Source of the DNA: Anaerolineae bacterium
GTDB taxonomy: Bacteria > Chloroflexota > Anaerolineae > Promineifilales > Promineifilaceae
NCBI GenBank assembly: GCA_023384355.1
Contig: JAHDWL010000003.1
Location: 1 to 64,000, forward strand
Length of the DNA: 64,000 bases
Direction: 5' to 3'
The notes beneath the pieces are model-generated. The model saw nothing but the letters and a program-made list of their open reading frames with translations. It had not been told where the DNA came from and did not search any database. The position numbers were made by a program, and so were the translations under genes. Below, piece after piece: positions 8,637 through 18,348 of the stretch. Each line of letters begins with the position of its first letter. Positions within the stretch are counted from its first letter, which is position 1.

Positions 8637-11600
8637 ATGGTTCTCACCGCAATATTAGCTGTTGTCGCCCTGGCTTCTTCAACCACCTCTGTCAACGCAC
8701 AGGAAAGCGATCGCGCCCAGTATTACTGGCAGTATGCTGCCTCTGGAAGATTGGCTTCAGTCTTGACCGTCGATGTCGATGGAGACCTCGTTGATGAATT
8801 CCTGATTCTGGATGAAAACGGCCAACTCACACTCCTGTCAACAGATGGACAGCAGAAATGGGCCTATCATAGCCCTGAATTGATAACTGCCACCGGCACA
8901 TTGAGAACCACCAACACCCAGCGTGATATTGTCGTGGCGGGCACAGATTATCTGATGCTGCTGGATAACAAGGGCACTCAACTCTGGCGATTGCTTCTGG
9001 ATGTGGGTACTGCACCTGTCGCTATTGAATCAATTGACATCAACCGGGACGGACGGGATGAAATCCTGCTGCTGCTCGGATCGGGTGAATTGCTGGCCTA
9101 CAGCGACGATGGCGAAAGGGTATGGCAATTCGCTGGACAAGACATTCTCTCAACTGTTGTGAGTCCGAGAATGATCGTCGCCGATTTTGACAACGATGGC
9201 GCAGAGGAAATCGCCCTCGGCTTGTTCACACCTCGCCGATTCAGCGAACTCATATTTATCGATGATGGCTCGGTGAAATGGCGCCAGGCCGTATCCCGCC
9301 GAATAACGGATCTGACCGAGGTAGCGTTCGACACCACACAAAGCATGATCGCCGTGGGAACAAATTTCGGCCAGCTGGATTTATATTCACCGGATGGGGA
9401 GCTCCTCTGGTTTCGAACTGTAAACCGACCCATTTCCAGTCTGGCGGCTATCGATTTACCGAATGAAACCGCGTTGGCGGTCGGCACAGAAGCAGGCAGC
9501 GTTATCACCTTTTCAGCCCAGGGCAAACGTCTTTGGACCAATAACCTGGCCAGAGAAGCCGATCGGGGGGTGCTTGCGTTGCTGCCCGTCGGCGCTCGTA
9601 CCGCGGCCGGCCAAACCTCGCTGGCCGCTGTTCTCGAACCAATTGGTACAACCAGCGAGCTGGCCGATGTTCTCCTGCTGGGCACAAACGGTCAGACACT
9701 GACAAAACTAAACGATACCGATCTGCCTTCTGTTACCCAACTGGTCGATGTGAATGGTGATAACCATTACGAACTGTTGTTGGCTCGCTTTGCGACGCTG
9801 CAGCTAATTGGTTTGGGAATTGGTGATAGCGAATACGTCCAGGAATGGGAGTACAAGCTTGACGCGGAGCCAACCGCCATGCTTGTAATCGATCTTGATC
9901 GAGATGGGGAAGAGGAAATTCTTGTCGGCACGCGCGATGGTCGACTCCACAGTCTGGGCGCCGACCGCACGATACGCTGGTTGAATGCGCCGGGAGATTC
10001 GATCGCCTTTTTGACGGCAGTGGAATATTCCCTCACCCACCCATCGCGTATCGCGGTTGTACGACGCCAAAGGTTACCACTCGATGAAACGAGTGAAACA
10101 GTTGAAGCGCTTAGCTGGTTAGAGCTTCGCGAACCGACCGGCGAACGCCTATGGGAAGTCGAAATTCCCGAACACGTTACATCCCTTGTAGTCGAAAGTC
10201 GTCCCGGCTCGGGTAATGCGACGCTCCTCATCGGCACCGCTTCCAGTTATATAGCCGCATACGATTTGGAGGGAAACCAGCTCTGGAATCAGACCATGGG
10301 ACAGGCCATAGGGAGCGTGCGGGATATGGTCGTGTTAAACGGGGTCGCCGGTAGTCCCAATTCACTGCTGGTAGCAGGTAATCAGCTAATCTCACGGCTG
10401 TCACTTGATAACGGAAGCATCCTTAGCTCCAATTTTGCAGTCTTCGACTCGCCTATTGAGAAAGTTTTTGCAGTACGCCAACCTGACAATGAAGAACTGG
10501 CTGTCAACGTGGTGCTGTTTACAGCTGATGGACTTGTCCACGGTCTGAATCAGCAAGGGGCCGAAATGGCCCATATGGGATGGCCGTTTGTGCTCGTTGG
10601 CATGCCGGAAGTAATTAAATCTTATGATCAGGGGGCTATTGAAGCTTTTCAGCCAAAAGTGACCACATTCCTGGTGGCAAACCGGGATGGTCGGGTAACC
10701 CAGCTGAATCTCACCGATAATCGGCCTGCCCTGATCTGGACATTGGCCGATTTTGGCGCAGTAAAGGCTATTACCTGGGCAGATCTGGATAAAGATGGAA
10801 GACCGGACACCGGCGCATTCGGCAATCGCGATGGCGATATACGGCTTTACGATCAGCTACAATCCCGCACACCTCGTCAAATATTAAACCTGCAACTGGC
10901 AAGCAGTATTTTCGATCTTTCATTGCTCAGGCGTTCTTCCCGACAATCACCCGATTTAATGGCGATTACCCAAAACGGATTGATCAGGTTGTTCCGCGAG
11001 GAAGAAAATCGACCACCTCTATTGTCCGAACCGAAAGCCGATATCGATCAGCGACAGTACTCTTTCCAGGTGTTGGTTAAAGACGTCGAAAATGACGCGG
11101 TAGATGTTCAGCTGGAAATGTTCGATGAAGCCAATGACGCCTGGCAGCCAATATCCGAGCAGCGCCTCGACTCAGGTAATGGTCAATTACTCTGGTCGAG
11201 TGTAAAAATCCCTGTCGGTTCGGCCAAAGTAAATTACCGATTCCGGTTTACCGACGGTTTTTACCGGGGATATCTCATCCCTCCGGAAGGCCCGACCGTT
11301 GCGTCGCTCCCGCCGGCAGAGGGGATGATGCCCGCAGTTTTAGGGTCAGCGAGTGTGCTGGCCATCGCTTTTCTGGTGGCCTATCTTCGGCAGGCACGAA
11401 CGCCGGCCAATCAGGCTGACCAGTTCTACAAGCGTGTCAGTCAGAATCCGGAACGCACTTTGCCGCTCCTTGAAGAAAAATATGCCTCTCTGCGAGGTTC
11501 ACCCGATTTCCTGTTGCAATTGGCCAATCGGTCCAGACGAGCGGGCGACCTTAATCTGGCTAACCTTGCTGATGGGTTATTCCTTCTGGGCAATCGGCCA

Positions 11601-13520
11601 CAAGCTGGACTGCCGATTATCACCCGCACACTCGACGACATGGCGGCCGCCGGCAAGGATTGGCAAAAATTGCCGCAGCGAAGGCTGATTTACAAAACTT
11701 GCCAGAATATGCTCGATGCGCCATCGATAACCGAACTGGGGTTAGTCCGTCCGCAATTTGTCCATATGCTGACAGTTCTTGAGGAACGAAAAGAGTGGTC
11801 GCCAATCCTGGAATCACTTTTGCCGGTCCTCACAAATATGCGTGATAGCGAGCGGGTTGATGCCATCGATGACCGCCTTGTATATCTGAACCAGGCGGCC
11901 GTCCGGCTTCGTCAGGTACAGGATCAGGTGAACGAATCCCCCATAAGCATAGACTCTACGCTTACGCGAGCAATAACACGAAGGTGGTCCGGCTTATTGT
12001 CGGCCGAGATTGAAGAGCAACGCGGCCGGGCAGAACTCAAGGTAACCCTTAAAACCAAGCGGTTGGCGCCCAGCCCACAGACCCACGTGGCGATGGAGAT
12101 CTACAATTCCGGACGAGCAGCGGCCGAAAATATCGTCGCTGTCCTCAATGAAAATCCGGCTTATCACGTGCGCAGCGAGCCGCAGACGATTGCCTTCCTG
12201 CCATCCGGTCACTCCAGGCAGGTGCGTTTTCTGATCGAGCCTCTGGCGGAAGAGCGGTTTAGAGTGGGATTGTCGCTCACATATGATGACCGCAATCGTC
12301 ATGACAAAAAAGCGGCATTTGGCGATATGGTCCATTTGCTGCCACCGGTGCGGGAATTCACCCCGATCGCCAACCCTTATTTACCCGGCACACCGCTGCG
12401 AAAAGACAGCCCTCTATTCTATGGCCGCGAAGAACTGTTCACCTTTATCGCTGAACACACCGACACTCAAAGCCAACGCAACGTCTTCATGCTCGTGGGG
12501 CAAAGGCGAACAGGAAAAACTTCCCTTCTACTGCGATTGGAGGATTGGCTTCCTCCTCATCTGATTCCTGTTTACATCGATTGTCAATCATTAGGCGTAT
12601 CACCAGGAATGGCGGCCGTGCTTCAGGAATTCGCCTGGCATATCGGCGACCAGCTGGGCGCGCGCGGCCTCGATATAACCGTGCCCGATATAAAGGCCTG
12701 GCAGGACGATCCTGCCCGCGTCTTTCAACGTGAATTCCTTCCGGCCGCTCGAGCGCTGTTGCCTGCCGGCACAACCCTCCTCATGGTCTTTGATGAATTT
12801 GAGGCATTTGAATCAATGGTCGCCGATGGAATTCTGCCGCGAACATTTTTCCCCTACATGCGGCATTTGATGCAACATAGCACCGGCCTGGGGTTTGTTT
12901 TTGTGGGCACGCGCCGTCTGGAAGAAATGAGCGCCGATTACTGGTCGGTGCTGTTCAATATCGCACTATATCGCAAAATAGATTTCCTCAGCCCGGAAGC
13001 GGCCGAGCGACTAATTTGTGAGCCGGTTGCGCCAAACCTGATCTATGACGATCTGGCAACTGACAAGATACTGCGCGTCACAGCTGGGCATCCGTATTTT
13101 CTGCAACTCGTATGCTATACGCTCGTTAAGCAGGCTAACTTGCAGAAAACCGGATATGTCACCATCTCAGACGTGAACACCGGGCTAGATGAAATGTTGC
13201 GTCTGGGCGAAGTCCACTTTGCGTTTCTCTGGCAACGCTCGAACCCGACGGAACGCGCTGTACTGGTTGCGGCCGCTCATTTGATGGATCGCGCTGTTCC
13301 TCTCCACCCGGAGGAATTCATTGAGTACCTTCAATCCTACGGTATCGAGTTAAGTCCCGTCGAGACTACCCAGGCTCTTAATAGCCTTGTTGCGCGCGAT
13401 GTTATGCGGGAGGTTGCCGAAGAGGGAAAGACCTTGTATGAGTTAAAAATCGGTCTGGTAGGGTTGTGGGTTGCGCAGAACAAGAGCCTCAGCAAGCTTC
13501 ATACCCACCTCGAGCTTTGA
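8637..13520 (+). CDS. Secreted beta-propeller - membrane span - STAND NTPase protein
   Basis: About 1,627 residues. A signal peptide (hydrophobic 2-13, likely cut after SVNA21) precedes roughly 880 extracytoplasmic residues of repeated PQQ/FG-GAP-like blades with acidic loops such as DVDGDLVDEF, DINRDGRDEI, DLDRDGEEEI and DLDKDGRPD. A single span at about 900-920 (VLGSASVLAIAFLVAYL) is followed by a helical stretch (QADQFYKRVSQNPERTLPLL), a beta-sandwich-like part with MEIYNSGRAAAENI, and a C-terminal NTPase with FYGREE, Walker A GQRRTGKTS (1288-1296), Walker B LLMVFDEFE (Asp1386-Glu1387) and GHPYFLQ (1484-1490). The ATG at 8637 gives a direct signal peptide, but its Shine-Dalgarno is poor; TTG starts at 8634 or 8556 remain possible. 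The topology suggests an outside-in sensor that works with the upstream NTPase-winged-helix protein. Confidence 0.85.
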   Translation: MVLTAILAVVALASSTTSVNAQESDRAQYYWQYAASGRLASVLTVDVDGDLVDEFLILDENGQLTLLSTDGQQKWAYHSPELITATGTLRTTNTQRDIVVAGTDYLMLLDNKGTQLWRLLLDVGTAPVAIESIDINRDGRDEILLLLGSGELLAYSDDGERVWQFAGQDILSTVVSPRMIVADFDNDGAEEIALGLFTPRRFSELIFIDDGSVKWRQAVSRRITDLTEVAFDTTQSMIAVGTNFGQLDLYSPDGELLWFRTVNRPISSLAAIDLPNETALAVGTEAGSVITFSAQGKRLWTNNLAREADRGVLALLPVGARTAAGQTSLAAVLEPIGTTSELADVLLLGTNGQTLTKLNDTDLPSVTQLVDVNGDNHYELLLARFATLQLIGLGIGDSEYVQEWEYKLDAEPTAMLVIDLDRDGEEEILVGTRDGRLHSLGADRTIRWLNAPGDSIAFLTAVEYSLTHPSRIAVVRRQRLPLDETSETVEALSWLELREPTGERLWEVEIPEHVTSLVVESRPGSGNATLLIGTASSYIAAYDLEGNQLWNQTMGQAIGSVRDMVVLNGVAGSPNSLLVAGNQLISRLSLDNGSILSSNFAVFDSPIEKVFAVRQPDNEELAVNVVLFTADGLVHGLNQQGAEMAHMGWPFVLVGMPEVIKSYDQGAIEAFQPKVTTFLVANRDGRVTQLNLTDNRPALIWTLADFGAVKAITWADLDKDGRPDTGAFGNRDGDIRLYDQLQSRTPRQILNLQLASSIFDLSLLRRSSRQSPDLMAITQNGLIRLFREEENRPPLLSEPKADIDQRQYSFQVLVKDVENDAVDVQLEMFDEANDAWQPISEQRLDSGNGQLLWSSVKIPVGSAKVNYRFRFTDGFYRGYLIPPEGPTVASLPPAEGMMPAVLGSASVLAIAFLVAYLRQARTPANQADQFYKRVSQNPERTLPLLEEKYASLRGSPDFLLQLANRSRRAGDLNLANLADGLFLLGNRPQAGLPIITRTLDDMAAAGKDWQKLPQRRLIYKTCQNMLDAPSITELGLVRPQFVHMLTVLEERKEWSPILESLLPVLTNMRDSERVDAIDDRLVYLNQAAVRLRQVQDQVNESPISIDSTLTRAITRRWSGLLSAEIEEQRGRAELKVTLKTKRLAPSPQTHVAMEIYNSGRAAAENIVAVLNENPAYHVRSEPQTIAFLPSGHSRQVRFLIEPLAEERFRVGLSLTYDDRNRHDKKAAFGDMVHLLPPVREFTPIANPYLPGTPLRKDSPLFYGREELFTFIAEHTDTQSQRNVFMLVGQRRTGKTSLLLRLEDWLPPHLIPVYIDCQSLGVSPGMAAVLQEFAWHIGDQLGARGLDITVPDIKAWQDDPARVFQREFLPAARALLPAGTTLLMVFDEFEAFESMVADGILPRTFFPYMRHLMQHSTGLGFVFVGTRRLEEMSADYWSVLFNIALYRKIDFLSPEAAERLICEPVAPNLIYDDLATDKILRVTAGHPYFLQLVCYTLVKQANLQKTGYVTISDVNTGLDEMLRLGEVHFAFLWQRSNPTERAVLVAAAHLMDRAVPLHPEEFIEYLQSYGIELSPVETTQALNSLVARDVMREVAEEGKTLYELKIGLVGLWVAQNKSLSKLHTHLEL

Positions 13521-13525
13521 CAGTT

Positions 13526-14014
13526 TCAGAGTTCCTTCGGTCGCCATACCCCTCGCAATTTGTTCTTTTTTCCAGCCTTCATATCGCTCCATTTTTCAAT
13601 GGGTAATTCAATGCATGCTAAGGCGGCCGTCGGCATTCGTTCCGATTGTCCGGTGAGATCTTCCACCAGCTCCTCGATGCCGGGATTATGCCCAACCATC
13701 ATCACAACCTGGTAATTGTCCGGTACCTGTCGAGCTAACGCGATATAGGTTTCAGATTCGGCCAGGTAAAGTTTCTCGGTGTAGCGGATGTCACCTTCGA
13801 ATGATGCCGAAATTGCTACCATTTCGGCCGTCGTCGCCGCTCGTTTCGCCGAAGACGAGATGATCAGGTCCGGCACAAGATCTTGAACCCGCAACAACTC
13901 GCCTATCCGTGGCGCGTCAAAATGACCACGTTCGTTCAACGGTCTTTCAAAATCCGATAACTGTTCGTTAGCCCAGCTTGACTTGGCATGACGTAGCAAT
14001 AATAAAGTTTTCAT
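13526..14014 (-). CDS. sixA: Histidine phosphatase, SixA family
   Basis: Branch-1 histidine phosphatase of about 163 residues. The phospho-accepting histidine is in LLLLRHAKSSW and the second catalytic histidine in VMMVGHNPGIEEL; FERPLNERGHFDAPRIG matches SixA proteins. SixA removes phosphate from histidine phosphotransfer proteins in E. coli; the substrate here is unknown and no HPt protein is nearby. The ATG at 14012-14014 is preferred because AGGTGA lies 8 nt upstream and the protein then starts on the conserved beta strand. It ends 5 nt from the convergent NTPase gene. Confidence 0.9.
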   Translation of the reverse strand: MKTLLLLRHAKSSWANEQLSDFERPLNERGHFDAPRIGELLRVQDLVPDLIISSSAKRAATTAEMVAISASFEGDIRYTEKLYLAESETYIALARQVPDNYQVVMMVGHNPGIEELVEDLTGQSERMPTAALACIELPIEKWSDMKAGKKNKLRGVWRPKEL

Positions 14015-14049
14015 TTCATCGATCACCTGAATATATTGTGGCATCGTAA

Positions 14050-14077
14050 GAAAAAAGGGGCACGTTTTCGTGCCCCT
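14050..14077 (-). terminator. Rho-independent terminator after clpP
   Basis: Read on the minus strand, a 9-bp perfect stem AGGGGCACG/CGTGCCCCT with an AAAA loop is followed by a T run (complement of 14050-14055). It lies 32 nt past the clpP stop and ends the eno-clpP unit. Confidence 0.9.
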
Positions 14078-14109
14078 GATTCCATCACAATTAAATCATC
14101 CAGCCCCGG

Positions 14110-14772
14110 TTAAAGTTCATCGATCGATTCGATGATGCGTCCGACAAGACCATAATCCTTGGCTTGCGCGGCCGACATCCAGAAGTTACGGTCGGTATCT
14201 TCTTCCACTCTCTCGATAGTCTGACCCGTTTGGCGAGCGAAAATCTCATTAAGGCGACGGCGCATCTTGATGATTTCCTGGGCCTCGATAGCGATGTCCG
14301 ACGCCTGCCCGGTCGCTCCGCCTGCGGGTTGATGCAACAAGAAGCGTGTGTTCGGCAAGCTATAACGGTTTTCCACGTCGGCCGCGGCGTAGATCAGCGC
14401 ACCGGCGCTGGCCACCCAGCCCGTCCCGATAACCTTCACCGTCGACTTCACGAAGCGGATCATGTCATATATGGTGTCGCCCGACTCCACATGACCACCC
14501 GGTGAGTTGATGAAAATACGGATTTCTTCCTGAGACTCCGCATCCATTACCAGCAGCCGTTTGGTCACTTCCATGGCAAGGTTCATATCGATTTGCCCAT
14601 AGATGAGGATGGTGCGGTGCTTTAGCAACCGATCCTCCATGGACCCCGGGCCGCTGTTCTTTTCTTTTTCCGTTGCCGGCTCTTCCCCAGGTTCCTCAAC
14701 GGGTTCGACTTCGGGGAAGTCATCATCATCGTCTTCGTCCAGCGTGGGAACAATTCCCATGTATTTATTCAT
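14110..14772 (-). CDS. clpP: ATP-dependent Clp protease proteolytic subunit (ClpP-like, acidic N-terminal extension)
   Basis: Serine protease subunit that assembles with a Clp ATPase. The catalytic residues are visible: Ser122 in GWVASAGA, His147 in FLLHQPAGG, and an Asp in VEEDTDRNFW. Oligomer and substrate-loop motifs IFINSPGGHVESGDTIYD are intact. Two features differ from housekeeping ClpP: the serine motif is ASAGA rather than the common AASMGA, and about 44 residues precede the protease fold, very rich in Asp, Glu and Pro (DEDDDDDFPEVEPVEEPGEE). It follows eno by 26 nt with a GAGGAG upstream, so the two probably form one transcript. It may be a second or specialised ClpP paralogue. Confidence 0.92.
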   Translation of the reverse strand: MNKYMGIVPTLDEDDDDDFPEVEPVEEPGEEPATEKEKNSGPGSMEDRLLKHRTILIYGQIDMNLAMEVTKRLLVMDAESQEEIRIFINSPGGHVESGDTIYDMIRFVKSTVKVIGTGWVASAGALIYAAADVENRYSLPNTRFLLHQPAGGATGQASDIAIEAQEIIKMRRRLNEIFARQTGQTIERVEEDTDRNFWMSAAQAKDYGLVGRIIESIDEL

Positions 14773-14798
14773 TCGCGGTCATTCTCCTCAGGGTCAAT

Positions 14799-16103
<1,305 letters not shown>

Positions 16104-16137
16104 TTAAACAAGCTGAAAAGTCGTTGCGGCAGTTAGA

Positions 16138-16166
16138 ACTATACTTAATCTGGGCCATTCCCGCAA
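16138..16166 (-). promoter_or_regulatory. Promoter of eno-clpP
   Basis: On the minus strand, TTGCGG (complement of 16161-16166), a 17-nt spacer, then TATAGT (complement of 16138-16143). It lies about 50 nt upstream of the enolase start. Confidence 0.7.
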
Positions 16167-16213
16167 CCATCGACGGTCTTCCATCCTGCTAATGAGCGGC
16201 AGAGATATGCCGC

Positions 16214-16242
16214 TTGCGAATGTCTTGACCGGACGCTATAAC
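16214..16242 (+). promoter_or_regulatory. Promoter of the histidine kinase gene, probably leaderless
   Basis: TTGCGA (16214-16219), a 17-nt spacer, and TATAAC (16237-16242). Only 7 nt separate the -10 box from the ATG at 16250 and there is no ribosome-binding site, so the transcript should begin at the start codon. Confidence 0.6.
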
Positions 16243-16249
16243 TGCAATT

Positions 16250-18334
16250 ATGATCGATGTTGTGAGCCCTGAACCCGGTCAAAGGCTGACTCTATTCCGG
16301 CAAGATACTCTGAACGACCTTAGAGATGTGTTCGATGTTCACCTCGTCTGTTCCCACTTTTCCCGATATGTTGCCAGGTATACAGGGTCACGCGCGCTGG
16401 TCGCTTTGGGGGATAGCGATTCTATCTATTATGACTTATGGATTACTGATCCCTCAGAAGTCATCAACCAATATCGCTGGACAAAGGAAGAAGCAGGTAT
16501 CGACGCATTGGCCGGTTATGAGAAACCAACCCTCATCGACAAACTAGAAGTGCCGGCAATCGAGGTAATATCAAGTCGAATTTGGCAGGATGCTCGACGG
16601 CAATTGCTGGCAGCCTCGATTTCTCCCGAATCCCGACCCCACACATCATTCCCACCAATCACCCTGATTTTGCTTGATCCGGCCGATGATATCATAAATG
16701 ACATCGAAGCTGTTCAGGCCTTGCTCGACCAGATGTGCGTCTTCGTTGAGCGTGCCGTCCTTTTGGGAGAAGTTCAACGTAGAAGCAATGAATTTACGGT
16801 AATAACCGAGGTGAGTCGCGCGCTTAGTTCAACTCTGAATATTCAACAAATCTACGAGCTCCTGACCGGACCGATTCTTGATACTTTAAATGTGGAAACC
16901 CTGTCCATCGGTCTTGTTGAACCTGTTACGGGCGATATCGTCTTTGTTGATAAATTATTAGGCCCCATGTTCGAGAAGTTGCCTCCGGTCAGATTAAAAC
17001 GCGGTCAGGGGGTTGCCGGTTGGGTGGCGGAACATCAGGAGCCGGTCATTATCAACAATGCATATTCAGATCAAAGGTTTTTTTCCGGGGTCGACAAGCG
17101 CTCGGGGTTTCGGACCTCCTCGATGATCTGTATTCCATTGAAAGTGGATGATCGGGCTATCGGCATTTTGCAGGCGATCAATCGAAAATCCGGGAAGTTT
17201 TCCGACCACGATCTGGAACTGATGCAAGGTCTCGGCGGGCCATTGGCCGCAGCCATTGAAAATGCGAATCTAAACGCGACTGTGCTTTCCGAGAAACACC
17301 GTCTGAAGACTCTATTCGCCAGTATGACCGAAGGGTTGGCGACGGTCAATCGTGACGGAATCATTATCAACGCCAATGACGCGTTAGCGACGCTGTTCGG
17401 CAGCAATGTAGAAGCCTTGGTTGGAGAGTCACTTCGCAATCTCATCGAGGCGCGTGACAGCAATATCGAGGGATTGGTGACGAAGGTTTTCTCCACAACC
17501 GACGAGGACGTCATGATGGCGGTCGTTCTCTCGCAGGAAGACGGTCGCTCATTACCGTTATTGATAAATTGTGCGCCCATTGGCGAGGATGGTCAGACTA
17601 ATGAAGCTATCTTTGTTTTCAGCGATTTGACAGAAATCCGCGAAGTGGAACGTATGCGAGACGACCTCTTCCAGGGAATCACCCATGAACTGCATACGCC
17701 ACTGGCCACAATCCTCATGTATTCTCGCCTCATGCGCGAGGGCAAAACACGACACCCGGAGAAAGCTGAGCGATTTTTAGGCGTCATCGAGCGCGAAAGC
17801 GACCGACTGCAACGAATGATCCGGCAGATGCTGGACCTTGCAAAACTCGATGCCCAGGAGCTAAATCGCACTCCCCAGCCCGTTTCTCTCAATACAGTCT
17901 TCGAGGAGATATTGCCGCCTCTGGCCGATCGAGCCGTCCAGAAAGGCCTATTGTACCGGCATAGAATCGAATCCGACTTGCCTCTGGTACTCGGCAACCT
18001 TGAGGTCTACGGGGAAATCATTTCCATATTGTTGGACAATGCCATCAAATACACCCCATCCGGCAGCATCATCGTTAATGCCCGTCATGAAAATGATATG
18101 GTCATCATCGAAATCATCGATGATGGTATTGGCATTCCACCTGAAGCTATCAATTACCTTTTTAAACCATTCTATCGCGCACAGACGGCCGTCGAACGCG
18201 GCATCGCCGGCACCGGGCTTGGTCTTTACATGGTAAAGGAATACCTGCGGGTTTATAATGGGCAAATTGCGGTTCAGAGTACCCCAGGCAAGGGATCGGC
18301 TTTTATTATCAAACTTCCGATCGCTTCCGAATAA
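16250..18334 (+). CDS. GAF-PAS sensor histidine kinase (orphan)
   Basis: A 694-residue cytosolic kinase without membrane spans. Order: an N-terminal region of about 190 residues that could be a degenerate GAF; a clear GAF domain at about 195-345 (RLKRGQGVAGWVAEHQEPVI, IPLKVDDRAIGILQAINRK); a PAS domain at about 350-460 (FASMTEGLATVNRDGIIINA); then HisKA with phospho-acceptor His479 in GITHELHTPLATI; and HATPase_c with N box LLDNAIKYTPSG, G1 DDGIGIP and G2 GTGLGLYMVK. No response regulator lies next to it, so its partner is unknown. The gene precedes the cysteine desulfurase by 14 nt and may be co-transcribed with it. Confidence 0.94.
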   Translation: MIDVVSPEPGQRLTLFRQDTLNDLRDVFDVHLVCSHFSRYVARYTGSRALVALGDSDSIYYDLWITDPSEVINQYRWTKEEAGIDALAGYEKPTLIDKLEVPAIEVISSRIWQDARRQLLAASISPESRPHTSFPPITLILLDPADDIINDIEAVQALLDQMCVFVERAVLLGEVQRRSNEFTVITEVSRALSSTLNIQQIYELLTGPILDTLNVETLSIGLVEPVTGDIVFVDKLLGPMFEKLPPVRLKRGQGVAGWVAEHQEPVIINNAYSDQRFFSGVDKRSGFRTSSMICIPLKVDDRAIGILQAINRKSGKFSDHDLELMQGLGGPLAAAIENANLNATVLSEKHRLKTLFASMTEGLATVNRDGIIINANDALATLFGSNVEALVGESLRNLIEARDSNIEGLVTKVFSTTDEDVMMAVVLSQEDGRSLPLLINCAPIGEDGQTNEAIFVFSDLTEIREVERMRDDLFQGITHELHTPLATILMYSRLMREGKTRHPEKAERFLGVIERESDRLQRMIRQMLDLAKLDAQELNRTPQPVSLNTVFEEILPPLADRAVQKGLLYRHRIESDLPLVLGNLEVYGEIISILLDNAIKYTPSGSIIVNARHENDMVIIEIIDDGIGIPPEAINYLFKPFYRAQTAVERGIAGTGLGLYMVKEYLRVYNGQIAVQSTPGKGSAFIIKLPIASE

Positions 18335-18348
18335 AACACGAACCAGAA

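Noticed and set aside
16224-16242. TTGACC followed by TATAAC before the kinase gene
   Set aside because: Only about 6-7 nt separate the two boxes, too short for a promoter; TTGCGA at 17 nt is used instead.
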